From contig BAFH01000003.1 in NCBI GenBank assembly GCA_000296795.1, positions 124,401 to 188,400 on the forward strand: a DNA stretch of 64,000 bases, given 5' to 3'. The number at the start of each line of letters is the position of its first letter. Within the stretch, counting starts at the first letter, position 1. A model generated the notes under the pieces. It made no database searches. It saw only the letters and a list, made by a program, of their open reading frames with translations, and had not been told where the DNA came from. Shown piece after piece: positions 1 to 7,971 of the stretch. Source of the DNA: Candidatus Jettenia caeni (GTDB lineage: Bacteria > Planctomycetota > Brocadiia > Brocadiales > Brocadiaceae). A program made the translations under genes and the position numbers.

Positions 1-76
1 TATAAGTTTACTAAAGAATGAAAAAAAATGCTTAGAAATGGTTGTTATGGTGGCAAACCCTATTCCGGCTGACTAA
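1..76 (+). CDS. Possible C-terminal tail of an upstream gene (partial)
   Basis: The second forward frame is open from the window edge to a TAA at 74-76 and would encode 24 residues ending MVVMVANPIPAD. The composition is protein-like, but the piece is too short to identify, and another frame (YKFTKE then stop at 19-21) is also possible. Treat it as a guess about the end of a gene lying to the left. Confidence 0.25.
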   Translation, partial: ISLLKNEKKCLEMVVMVANPIPAD

Positions 77-370
77 ATTTTGTAAGTAATCGTAAAAGGG
101 ATAGGGTAGTTCCTGAGAATTGTAACCTTGAAGCCTCCCTGATAATTTTACTTAGGACGTTAACGTACGCAACATGGCAAAACCGCCAAATAATGAACAT
201 GTTGCAAAGCAAAAGCAATTCAAGGGTAAGATATCAGGTAATGTTAGATAGACTTTAACCCTCAAATATTATTTGACTTATCGAATATTTTTGATTAAAG
301 TATTAAAAATTTAATCTACTTTAATCCATATCACAAAATATGTTATTCAGGATAGGAAAATTAAAAATAT
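77..370. other. AT-rich intergenic region
   Basis: No recognisable gene or RNA. A 25-codon ORF (174-251, starting MAKPPNNEHVAKQ) lacks a well placed ribosome site and is not called. The right half, 250-350, is very AT-rich and could hold the promoter of the ABC operon, but I see no convincing -35/-10 pair. AGGA at 353-356 probably serves the TTG start at 371. Confidence 0.4.
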
Positions 371-1219
371 TTGGATAATCTCGCAGTTAGGACAGAAGGG
401 CTTACAAAGATTTACAGGGATTTCTGGAGACGTAAAAGTACCTTAGCCCTGACGGATCTCAATCTCAATATTGAACGTGGAGAGATATTTGGTCTGCTCG
501 GTCCTAACGGATCGGGCAAAACGACTACAGTAAAATTATTACTTGGTCTTCTGTTTCCCACCTCTGGTAAATCCTGGTTATTAGGATACCCTTCAAGCGA
601 TTTAAAGATTAAAAGCAAGATAGGGTTTTTACCGGAGGAGTCTTATTTATATAAATTTCTTAATGCAGAAGAAATTTTAGATTTTTACGGAAAACTTTTT
701 AGTATTCCAAGAAGAGAAAGAAGAGGACGGATTGATAAGCTAATTCACGATGTAGGACTATGGCTGCATCGGAAACGTCCATTAAGCCAATATTCAAAAG
801 GTATGCTCCGGAGAATTGGACTGGCGCAATCCATGATAAACAACCCGGAGTTGATACTATTGGATGAACCTACAAGTGGGTTAGATCCTATTGGTAGTTA
901 TGAGATTAAGAATCTCATCCTGGAATTTAAAAAACAGGGGAAGACAGTTGTTCTTAGTTCCCATCTTCTGGCTGATGTTCAGGATATTTGTAACCGAATT
1001 GCTATTCTGAGTAAAGGTATTTTGCAAGTAACAGGTAGTGTTCGGGAATTACTTTCTCAGAAAGATGTTATACAATTTCTGGTAAGGAATCTCTCACAGG
1101 GCGATATTCAGGCAATAGAGAATTTTATTAAGAATAAAAACGGTAGTGTACTCTCTATCGGTCACCCGTCCTCAACTTTGGAAGAGTTATTTGTAAAGAC
1201 CATACAAAACCAGTCATAA
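371..1219 (+). CDS. ABC transporter ATP-binding protein
   Basis: 282 residues, the nucleotide-binding subunit of an ABC-2 type exporter. The Walker A motif GPNGSGKT is at residues 44-51, the signature helix is the degenerate YSKGM (normally LSGGQ), and Walker B with the D-loop is LILLDEPTSGLDP; the switch histidine is in LSSHLL. It starts at TTG; no ATG precedes the conserved N-terminus. The permease gene follows 26 bases later, so the two should form one transporter. The resemblance to gliding/NatA-type ATPases is general and does not fix a substrate. Family assignment is firm; substrate unknown. Confidence 0.9.
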   Translation: MDNLAVRTEGLTKIYRDFWRRKSTLALTDLNLNIERGEIFGLLGPNGSGKTTTVKLLLGLLFPTSGKSWLLGYPSSDLKIKSKIGFLPEESYLYKFLNAEEILDFYGKLFSIPRRERRGRIDKLIHDVGLWLHRKRPLSQYSKGMLRRIGLAQSMINNPELILLDEPTSGLDPIGSYEIKNLILEFKKQGKTVVLSSHLLADVQDICNRIAILSKGILQVTGSVRELLSQKDVIQFLVRNLSQGDIQAIENFIKNKNGSVLSIGHPSSTLEELFVKTIQNQS

Positions 1220-1245
1220 TATAGTTCTTTATATAGTTCTTTCGC

Positions 1246-2535
1246 GTGTTTACAATACTACTAACTATTGCTAGTCATACCTTTCGGGAAGCGATTCGAA
1301 AGAAAATACTGCATGTATTGATTGGACTTGGCATTCTTATTATGGCTGTTGTATCTATCGTTCCGACAACAGATGAACCAGATGCCAGGATCAAAATAAT
1401 GCTTGTGGTATTTTTTCAGGTAGTAGTGGTTCTCTGTATGGTAGGGATAATTCTTCTCTCTGCTACCTCATTACCTCATGAAATAGAAGACAGAACAATT
1501 TATGGTATTTTATCAAAACCTATTTCGAGATTAAAGGTCATTGCAGGAAAAATACTAGGTTTTACCTTAGTATCAGCCTTTGTGTTGGTGATTTTAAGTT
1601 TTTTCAATATAGTTGCCGTTCAGCGAATTACAACACAATTACCAGGCAAATGCCAAGATATAGTAAAGGCAAGGAATGAATGTAAGGTATCACGGTTTTT
1701 CATTCAGGGTAAGCCGCATCATATTAGTGAAGGAATCGTATGGATTGAAGGTGGAAGGACAGGGATTGCTGTATGGAATTTTTCCGATGTATACAAAAAG
1801 CTGAATAGTAAATTTTCCCTTGAAGCGGAGTTCCATGTAAAGATTGAGAGTAGTGGAGATTTTATTGATACGATTCCGTTAGTTGTAAGGATAGAAAATA
1901 CCGTTTCAGGACAGGGTAAGACCGAGGTTTTATCAGGAAAGGCTGACGAGCCATTTAACGTGAAAATAGATCCTGATATTGTTCAGGACAACAGTGCCGT
2001 AACGATTACTGTTTTCCCTGTACATAAGACGGATTATATCGGTGTAACCCCTGCTGATGTCAGAGTATTTAGTGTGCAAAAAGGTTTTGTCTCTAATTAT
2101 ACAAAGGCTGTTTTTATAACCTTTTTGAAATTTTTTTTAATCGTAGTGATCGCTGTCATGGGATCTACGTATCTATCCGCTCCTGTTAATATACTATCAT
2201 CTTTAATTATTTTTTTGTGTGGGCACGTGTTAGATTTTATCAAAGATTTCTCTTTTCTTATTCAAAACCATGATCTCCACGGACATTCTTCTCAAGCGGT
2301 ATCTGGAGAACCTAATATTTTCTTGATTTACCTCGATAGTGTTATGGAAAAGGTCTTGGAATGGTTTTCGGTTATTTTGCCGGATTTTAAGAAATATGAT
2401 AGTTTGCAATTTCTTCTGAAAGGCATAAATATTCCTTTAGAAACCGTTGGGATTTCTTTAGGATATACTGCTTTGTATGCAGGTATTTGCCTCATTATAT
2501 CCTCCATACTATTTAAGAAGAGGGAATTTTTCTAA
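1246..2535 (+). CDS. ABC-2 type transporter permease with large extracytoplasmic insert
   Basis: 429 residues with a GTG start. The N-terminus (residues 1-125) has amphipathic and membrane helices typical of ABC-2 permeases, including the cytoplasmic stretch LPHEIEDRTIYGILSKPISR seen in this family. Residues about 130-285 form a hydrophilic, beta-rich insert probably outside the cytoplasmic membrane, then further membrane helices follow from about 290 to the end. It partners the ATPase encoded just upstream. Substrate cannot be read from sequence; anammox cells have an internal anammoxosome compartment, so which membrane it sits in is open. Confidence 0.8.
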   Translation: MFTILLTIASHTFREAIRKKILHVLIGLGILIMAVVSIVPTTDEPDARIKIMLVVFFQVVVVLCMVGIILLSATSLPHEIEDRTIYGILSKPISRLKVIAGKILGFTLVSAFVLVILSFFNIVAVQRITTQLPGKCQDIVKARNECKVSRFFIQGKPHHISEGIVWIEGGRTGIAVWNFSDVYKKLNSKFSLEAEFHVKIESSGDFIDTIPLVVRIENTVSGQGKTEVLSGKADEPFNVKIDPDIVQDNSAVTITVFPVHKTDYIGVTPADVRVFSVQKGFVSNYTKAVFITFLKFFLIVVIAVMGSTYLSAPVNILSSLIIFLCGHVLDFIKDFSFLIQNHDLHGHSSQAVSGEPNIFLIYLDSVMEKVLEWFSVILPDFKKYDSLQFLLKGINIPLETVGISLGYTALYAGICLIISSILFKKREFF

Positions 2536-2541
2536 GCACTT

Positions 2542-3345
2542 TTGATGCGTCGAAAGAGGGTTTTTCTTTTAGGGATATTACTAGGCGCTATTTTCCTTGT
2601 TAACATGGGGATTGTTTCTCTTCAGGACTCGTCAAAGCCGGGTATTATTCACTATGATCTGACCGAAAATATCCCCGTACTTCTTTTGGGAAGCTTTCGG
2701 GGAATTGCAGTTGATTTTCTCTGGGCAAGAGCCATTGCTCGGCATGAGGAGAAAAAATATTACGAATTATTAACCATTAACAACCTTATATCAAAATTGC
2801 AGCCTAATTTCCCTGCGGTTTGGATTTTCCAGGCATGGAATATGGCATATAACATTGCCCATGAGTGGGATGCGCCACAAAACAAATGGAAATGGATTCA
2901 CGCTGGATTAGATTTTGCAAAAAGGGGTGCAGTAAAAAATCCGAAGAGTGGCGATCTTTTCTTTGAGCTTGGATACATGTATTTACATCTGTTCGATCAG
3001 AGGTTTTTTACCTATGCAGCTTATTACCGGGAACAGTTGAAGAAAGAGGACGGAGAGGATAATTATGAATCATCGCTTTATTGGTTGAGAAGGTCTCTTT
3101 TGAATACCCCGAAGCTGTATAATATTTTAGCCATAGAAAGAACTATTTGCCACGCGTTAGGGTATGCTTCGGCATGCGCAGAGAAAGAAGGGAATTTTGA
3201 TAAGGCACTACAGTATACAGAATCAGCTATACGGGAATGGAATACCTATCGGATAAATCATCCGGAGGATGCTTTGACTTATGTGGATGATTTCATAAAT
3301 ACACTTGAGATGAAAAGGGTATTTTTGCAAACTTTATTAAAATAG
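2542..3345 (+). CDS. Membrane-anchored helical-repeat protein of unknown function
   Basis: 267 residues, read from TTG at 2542 or ATG at 2545; the adjacent codons make the choice immaterial. Residues 5-27 are a single hydrophobic signal-anchor, so the rest is probably extracytoplasmic. The body is helical, rich in Tyr and Trp, and has a TPR-like segment near the end (GNFDKALQYTESAIREWNTY). It starts six bases after the permease stop, so it is probably an accessory part of the same ABC system. I do not recognise a named family. Confidence 0.65.
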   Translation: MMRRKRVFLLGILLGAIFLVNMGIVSLQDSSKPGIIHYDLTENIPVLLLGSFRGIAVDFLWARAIARHEEKKYYELLTINNLISKLQPNFPAVWIFQAWNMAYNIAHEWDAPQNKWKWIHAGLDFAKRGAVKNPKSGDLFFELGYMYLHLFDQRFFTYAAYYREQLKKEDGEDNYESSLYWLRRSLLNTPKLYNILAIERTICHALGYASACAEKEGNFDKALQYTESAIREWNTYRINHPEDALTYVDDFINTLEMKRVFLQTLLK

Positions 3346-3366
3346 AAAGGAGAAAAATCTAAATCA

Positions 3367-5793
3367 ATGAATAATTTTAGGCATAAGTTTAAACCTGTTT
3401 TTAAGAATAACCGTGTTAGTATTGTGATGATACTTTTAATGCTAACCATTCTGATCGTTGGGGTATCGAAGTCGGGTGTATTTCCCCGTAGCGCTCAGGC
3501 TGCGTTAAAGGCGGGTGGAGAAAAACCCGTATTCGATATTGGGGAATCCACGCAAACAGAAAGGCCATTATTCGAGTTAGAAGGGTCTGTTCATAAGGTA
3601 ACAGAAGAAACATCGCATACAATACCAAGATTGTGGTGGGTTGCACCGATTGGTGCATTATGTGCTCTTTTTTATGCAAGAAAATTCTACAAAGAAGTTA
3701 TGAAGGCGCCTGAAGGGAATGAAAAAATGGTTTCGATAGCCCATCATGTGAGAGTAGGGGCTTATGCCTATCTGAAACAACAATACAAAGTAGTAAGCAT
3801 ATTCTTTCTTGGCGCTTTCCTTGTCCTCCTTTTTATTTCCTTCGGACTACATCTCCAGTCCAAGGTAGTGCCTTTTGCATTCCTGTCCAGCGGTTTCTTG
3901 TCTGGTCTTGCAGGCTTCCTGGGTATGAAAACAGCCACAAGCGCCAGTTCAAGGACAGCGGAAGGCGCAAGGAAATCCCTGAACCAGGGACTGCAGGTTG
4001 CATTCAGAAGTGGTGCTGTAATGGGGCTCATTGTCGTGGGTATGGGTCTTTTGGATGTTTCCTTATGGTTTTTTGTATTTCGCAAATTTACCAATATTTC
4101 CCTGCTTGATATGGCTATGATGTTACCGTGTTTTGGTATCGGTGCTAGTTCTCAAGCCTTATTTGCAAGAGTGGGTGGCGGGATATTCACTAAGGCAGCC
4201 GATGTAGGAGCTGATTTAGTTGGTAAAGTAGAAGCTGGTATTCCAGAGGATGACCCGAGAAATCCTGCTACTATTGCGGATAACGTTGGGGACAATGTTG
4301 GTGATGTGGCTGGTATGGGTGCGGATTTATATGAATCGTATTATAATTCGATGCTGGCTTGCGCAGCACTAGGAGTAACTGCCGGTTTAGGCATTACAGG
4401 GATGATCGTACCGATGGTCTTATCGGGAATAGGAATCCTCCTCTCTATCATTGGTATCTATGCTGTTAAGACAAAGGAAGAGGCCTCACAGAAAGAGCTT
4501 CTAAAGGCATTGGGAAAAGGGATCAATCTGAGCTCAATCCTGATCCTGATTCTTTCAGCGGTGGTTATCAAATATTTATTACCTGAAAATTTCGGTGTTT
4601 GGGGATCGATTGTAACCGGTTTAATAGCCGGTGTTATTATCGGTAAAGGCACGGAATTCTATACCTCTTCTAATTATTCACCGACAAAAGGTATTGCTGG
4701 ACAGGCAAAGACCGGTCCGGCTACCGTAATTATTGATGGTATTGCTACGGGGATGATGTCTACCATTATACCGGTCATTACGATTTCCATAGCAATCTTA
4801 TTAAGCTATGCCTTTGCGGGTGGCTTTTCAAATATCTCACTTGGATTGTACGGGATTGCTATTGCAGCAGTTGGCATGCTTTCAACGTTGGGATTAACAT
4901 TAGCTACCGATGCTTATGGGCCTATTGCGGATAATGCCGGTGGTAATGCGGAGATGAGTGGTCTGGAACCCTATGTCAGAGAAAGAACTGATGCACTCGA
5001 TGCATTAGGAAACACAACAGCAGCCACAGGAAAGGGCTTTGCTATTGGCTCTGCCGCACTAACTGCCATGGCATTAATTGCTTCCTTTGTGGAGCAAATA
5101 AAAGTAGGATTAGAAAAATCAGGGGTGCATGTTATCCAGATTGCCGGAGTTTCTATGGATCTGGCCAATGCAAAATTATCGGATCTTATGCATTACCTGG
5201 ATATTACTTTGATTAATCCCATGGTGTTGGTAGGTCTGTTTGTCGGTGGTCTATCAGCGTTTATCTTCAGCGCTATGACGATGAAGGCTGTAGGCCGTGC
5301 TGCCGGAAGTATGGTAGAAGAGGTGAGAAGGCAATTTCGGGAGATTGCGGGTATTATGGACGGAACAGGAAAGCCTGACTATGCGGCATGCGTTGCTATC
5401 AGTACGAAAGGGGCACAGCGGGAGATGCTCGTTCCTTCTATTCTCGCATTATTGGTACCTATTGTTTCTGGTTTGATACTGGGTGTTCCTGGTGTCGTAG
5501 GACTTTTAGCCGGCAGTTTAAGTGTGGGTTTCCTGCTGGCGGTCTTTATGGCAAATGCGGGTGGAGCATGGGATAACGCAAAAAAGTATATTGAGGGTGG
5601 AGCTTTTGGAGGAAAAGGCTCTTCTGCGCATAAGGCTGCTGTCGTTGGCGATACGGTAGGCGACCCATTCAAAGATACATCAGGGCCATCCTTGAATATT
5701 TTGTTGAAATTAATGTCGATTGTATCGGTAGTATTTGCGGGGATTATTATCAAATTCTCACCAAAGATAGGCGCCCTATTGCATCTCCATTGA
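3367..5793 (+). CDS. hppA: Ion-translocating membrane pyrophosphatase, K+-dependent type
   Basis: 808 residues. It hydrolyses pyrophosphate and pumps H+ or Na+ across a membrane. The substrate motif DVGADLVGK is at residues 279-287, with the Asp-rich loops IADNVGDNVGDVAGMGADLYES and, near the C-terminus, GDTVGDPFKDTSGPSLN. At the potassium determinant the sequence is GNTTAATGKGF (548-558): Ala552 and Gly555 where K+-independent enzymes have Lys and Thr, so it should be K+-dependent. H+ versus Na+ cannot be settled by eye. About 85 extra N-terminal residues include a hydrophobic segment (17-33) and an SAQA signal-cleavage-like site. AAAGGAG precedes the ATG. In anammox bacteria such pumps are thought to work on the anammoxosome membrane; that placement is inference. 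Confidence 0.95.
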   Translation: MNNFRHKFKPVFKNNRVSIVMILLMLTILIVGVSKSGVFPRSAQAALKAGGEKPVFDIGESTQTERPLFELEGSVHKVTEETSHTIPRLWWVAPIGALCALFYARKFYKEVMKAPEGNEKMVSIAHHVRVGAYAYLKQQYKVVSIFFLGAFLVLLFISFGLHLQSKVVPFAFLSSGFLSGLAGFLGMKTATSASSRTAEGARKSLNQGLQVAFRSGAVMGLIVVGMGLLDVSLWFFVFRKFTNISLLDMAMMLPCFGIGASSQALFARVGGGIFTKAADVGADLVGKVEAGIPEDDPRNPATIADNVGDNVGDVAGMGADLYESYYNSMLACAALGVTAGLGITGMIVPMVLSGIGILLSIIGIYAVKTKEEASQKELLKALGKGINLSSILILILSAVVIKYLLPENFGVWGSIVTGLIAGVIIGKGTEFYTSSNYSPTKGIAGQAKTGPATVIIDGIATGMMSTIIPVITISIAILLSYAFAGGFSNISLGLYGIAIAAVGMLSTLGLTLATDAYGPIADNAGGNAEMSGLEPYVRERTDALDALGNTTAATGKGFAIGSAALTAMALIASFVEQIKVGLEKSGVHVIQIAGVSMDLANAKLSDLMHYLDITLINPMVLVGLFVGGLSAFIFSAMTMKAVGRAAGSMVEEVRRQFREIAGIMDGTGKPDYAACVAISTKGAQREMLVPSILALLVPIVSGLILGVPGVVGLLAGSLSVGFLLAVFMANAGGAWDNAKKYIEGGAFGGKGSSAHKAAVVGDTVGDPFKDTSGPSLNILLKLMSIVSVVFAGIIIKFSPKIGALLHLH

Positions 5794-5831
5794 GAAGAAC
5801 ACTAGCCGCAGAAAAAGGTATAAAATACACT

Positions 5832-5860
5832 TCCCTTCCCTGACAAACAGAGGGAAGGGA
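5832..5860 (+). terminator. Strong hairpin after hppA
   Basis: TCCCTTCCCT (5832-5841) and AGGGAAGGGA (5851-5860) form a perfect 10-bp stem with a 9-nt loop, 38 bases after the hppA stop. No T-run follows, so it is either a weak intrinsic terminator or an mRNA-stabilising hairpin. Confidence 0.5.
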
Positions 5861-5917
5861 GGATCTGTGGACCGTGCGTTAAAATTTAGATAATACTATT
5901 TAAAACCGGAGGTAGTT

Positions 5918-6175
5918 ATGCAGGGTGGTATGATTACAGAAAAGGATGATAGAATATGTCCTAATACAAATTGTCAGTATGATAATCATGTAAAGGGAGC
6001 AAATTTTTGCATTCTCTGCGGCACGCTTCTTTACCATAGATGCGAAAATTGTGTCGATGTGAACCCGCGTTATGCGAGATTTTGTTACTATTGTGGAAGC
6101 AGTATAACAGATGTTAAGCCTTCTGCTCAATATGAGGCTGATTTTGGTGGAAATATAGGTACACAGCAGAGATAA
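5918..6175 (+). CDS. Double zinc-ribbon small protein
   Basis: 85 residues preceded by a clear GGAGGT ribosome site. It has four Cys pairs: an N-terminal C-x4-C, then CILCG, CENC and CYYCG, as in double zinc-ribbon (DZR-like) domains in which two ribbons stack. The tail from about residue 66 is low in hydrophobics and probably disordered. It lies just before the ribosome silencing factor gene (its stop is 21 bases before that gene's proposed start). Function unknown; zinc binding is inferred from cysteine spacing. Confidence 0.7.
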   Translation: MQGGMITEKDDRICPNTNCQYDNHVKGANFCILCGTLLYHRCENCVDVNPRYARFCYYCGSSITDVKPSAQYEADFGGNIGTQQR

Positions 6176-6196
6176 ATTTAAGGAGAGACTGAAACG

Positions 6197-6547
6197 ATAA
6201 ACTCAAAGGAAACTGCAACTATCTGTGCTAAAATTGCTGAAGATAAGAAGGCTGAAGATATTCTGATCTTTGATGTGCGGGAAGTAACCTTTATTACCGA
6301 TTTCTTTGTTATTTGTAGTGGATCTAATAAACGGCAATTACAAAGCATTGCACGCGATATAGAATTAAAACTCCATAGTTACGGTATTCATATGGTAGGT
6401 ATGGAAGGATACGAAGATGCCTTATGGATACTGATGGACTATGGAGATGTTATAATTCACCTTTTTGATAAGGAAAAGCGTCGTTTTTACGATTTAGAAC
6501 TTTTATGGGGCGACGCTCCAAAAATACATTGGAAATCCAATGCTTAA
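6197..6547 (+). CDS. rsfS: Ribosomal silencing factor RsfS, no standard start codon
   Basis: RsfS/Iojap family. It binds uL14 on the large ribosomal subunit and blocks subunit joining during starvation. The core VTFITDFFVICSGSNKRQLQ and the C-terminal DYGDVIIHLFDKEKRRFYDLELLWGD region are diagnostic. The first GTG in frame (6275) would remove the conserved N-terminal helix: the frame is open from a TAA at 6179 and encodes SKETATICAKIAEDKKAEDI upstream, typical of the family. The only well placed initiator is ATA at 6197 (or ACG at 6194), 7-10 bases after the AAGGAGA ribosome site at 6180-6186. I place the start at ATA; a sequencing error in an ATG is an alternative. Confidence 0.8.
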   Translation: MNSKETATICAKIAEDKKAEDILIFDVREVTFITDFFVICSGSNKRQLQSIARDIELKLHSYGIHMVGMEGYEDALWILMDYGDVIIHLFDKEKRRFYDLELLWGDAPKIHWKSNA

Positions 6548-6552
6548 AAGTA

Positions 6553-6789
6553 TTAATAGCTGCTCTTTTGGGGACGACTAAAACTCGTTATTCCTGATAT
6601 ACCTAATTTTTGTGCCCTTTTAATATTTTTAATTCTGCGGCTTTCCTCGCGGCGCTTCTTTTCCGATGGTTTTTCAAAATAAGCAATACGTTTCGATTGA
6701 TTAATGATACCTTCTTTATCGCACATTTTCTTGAATCTTCTTAATGCATCTCTTATATTTTCATCCTGCGTTATTTGTATTTTCGCCAT
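6553..6789 (-). CDS. rpsU: Small ribosomal subunit protein bS21
   Basis: 78 residues, basic, with the bS21 pattern: an N-terminal strand MAKIQITQDENIRDALRRFKK, then the lysine/arginine-rich helix KPSEKKRREESRRIKN. bS21 helps initiation on the 30S subunit. The C-terminal tail (about 20 residues) is longer than in the shortest homologues. The gene is convergent with rsfS, with 5 bases between the two stop codons. GAAAGGAAT lies upstream of the ATG on the minus strand. Confidence 0.85.
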   Translation of the reverse strand: MAKIQITQDENIRDALRRFKKMCDKEGIINQSKRIAYFEKPSEKKRREESRRIKNIKRAQKLGISGITSFSRPQKSSY

Positions 6790-6902
6790 AAATAATCTAA
6801 TATTCCTTTCTTTAAATTGTTATCTGGTTAAATTTTTTGAATAAATATTTTAATTTATATAATATTCTACGTCAAGTAAAAAATCTTATTTAAAATACGA
6901 GT

Positions 6903-7922
6903 ATGTTTATAAAAGCGACTATATCAAAGCTGGTAAGTAACCAAAATTTAAGTCTTGAAGATAGTATGGCGGTGATGACAGAAATAATGGAAGGAAATGT
7001 TACTGATGCACAAATTGCATCTTTTATTACCGCTTTACGTATGAAGGGAGAAACTGTCGAAGAAATTACCGGATGTGCTTTAGCCATGAGAAAAAAGGCT
7101 ATTAAGATCAGGGCGGAAGATGGTGTTATAATCGATACATGCGGGACAGGCGGGGATGCTAAAAATACCTTTAATATCTCTACTGCTGCTGCCTTCGTCG
7201 TAGCAGGCACCGGTCTGAGAGTGGCAAAACATGGTAATAAAGCATCATCCAGCCAGTGTGGGAGTGCAGATGTATTAAAACAGTTAGGTATCAATATTGA
7301 AGCTGATGTTAAGATAGTAGAAAGATGTATCAGGGAAGCTAATATTGGATTTCTCTTTGCTCCCCTGTTGCACCAGGCAATGAAATATGCCATCGGTCCC
7401 CGAAAGGAAATTGGAATTCGTACGGTATTTAATATTCTTGGGCCCTTAGCAAATCCAGCCGATGCTACCCATCGTATTCTTGGTGTGTATAGTGAGCACT
7501 TAACTATTATTATGGCAGAGACCCTGCAGCGGCTTGGGGACCAGCATGCCTTTGTCGTACATGGATTAGATGGTATGGATGAGATAACGATTGCAGATAA
7601 GACCAAGGTGTGTGAACTTGTAGGAAATACGATAAAAAGTTATTATCTCAATCCGGAAGACTTTGGTATAAAAAAATCAAAGCTTTCTGAGTTACTCGTA
7701 AATACACCGGATGAAAGTTCTCAGGCAATTAAAGAAGTATTGGATGGTATTCAAAGTCCAAAAAGGGATGTGGTGCTTTTAAATGCAGCAGCAGCGATTA
7801 TTGCGGGGGGACTGGCAAAAGATTTTATGGAAGGGTTAAAAATTGCAGCACAATCTATCGATTCCGGGAGTGCAAAAGATAAGCTAAGGAAATTACAGGA
7901 AATCAGTTGGCAATCCCTGTAA
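6903..7922 (+). CDS. trpD: Anthranilate phosphoribosyltransferase
   Basis: 339 residues, full length for TrpD. It transfers the phosphoribosyl group of PRPP to anthranilate in tryptophan synthesis. Visible motifs are the PRPP loop TCGTGGDAKNTFNIST, KHGNKASSSQCGSADVLKQLG, and the anthranilate-site region GIRTVFNILGPLANPA; the Asp-Glu pair in HGLDGMDEIT binds magnesium. No other trp gene is nearby, so the pathway genes are scattered in this genome or lie elsewhere. It starts at ATG with a weak ribosome site. Confidence 0.95.
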   Translation: MFIKATISKLVSNQNLSLEDSMAVMTEIMEGNVTDAQIASFITALRMKGETVEEITGCALAMRKKAIKIRAEDGVIIDTCGTGGDAKNTFNISTAAAFVVAGTGLRVAKHGNKASSSQCGSADVLKQLGINIEADVKIVERCIREANIGFLFAPLLHQAMKYAIGPRKEIGIRTVFNILGPLANPADATHRILGVYSEHLTIIMAETLQRLGDQHAFVVHGLDGMDEITIADKTKVCELVGNTIKSYYLNPEDFGIKKSKLSELLVNTPDESSQAIKEVLDGIQSPKRDVVLLNAAAAIIAGGLAKDFMEGLKIAAQSIDSGSAKDKLRKLQEISWQSL

Positions 7923-7971
7923 GCGTGAGGGTAGCGAAAAAAATGCAAGCCTCTTGTCTGGAGGGTATGTC

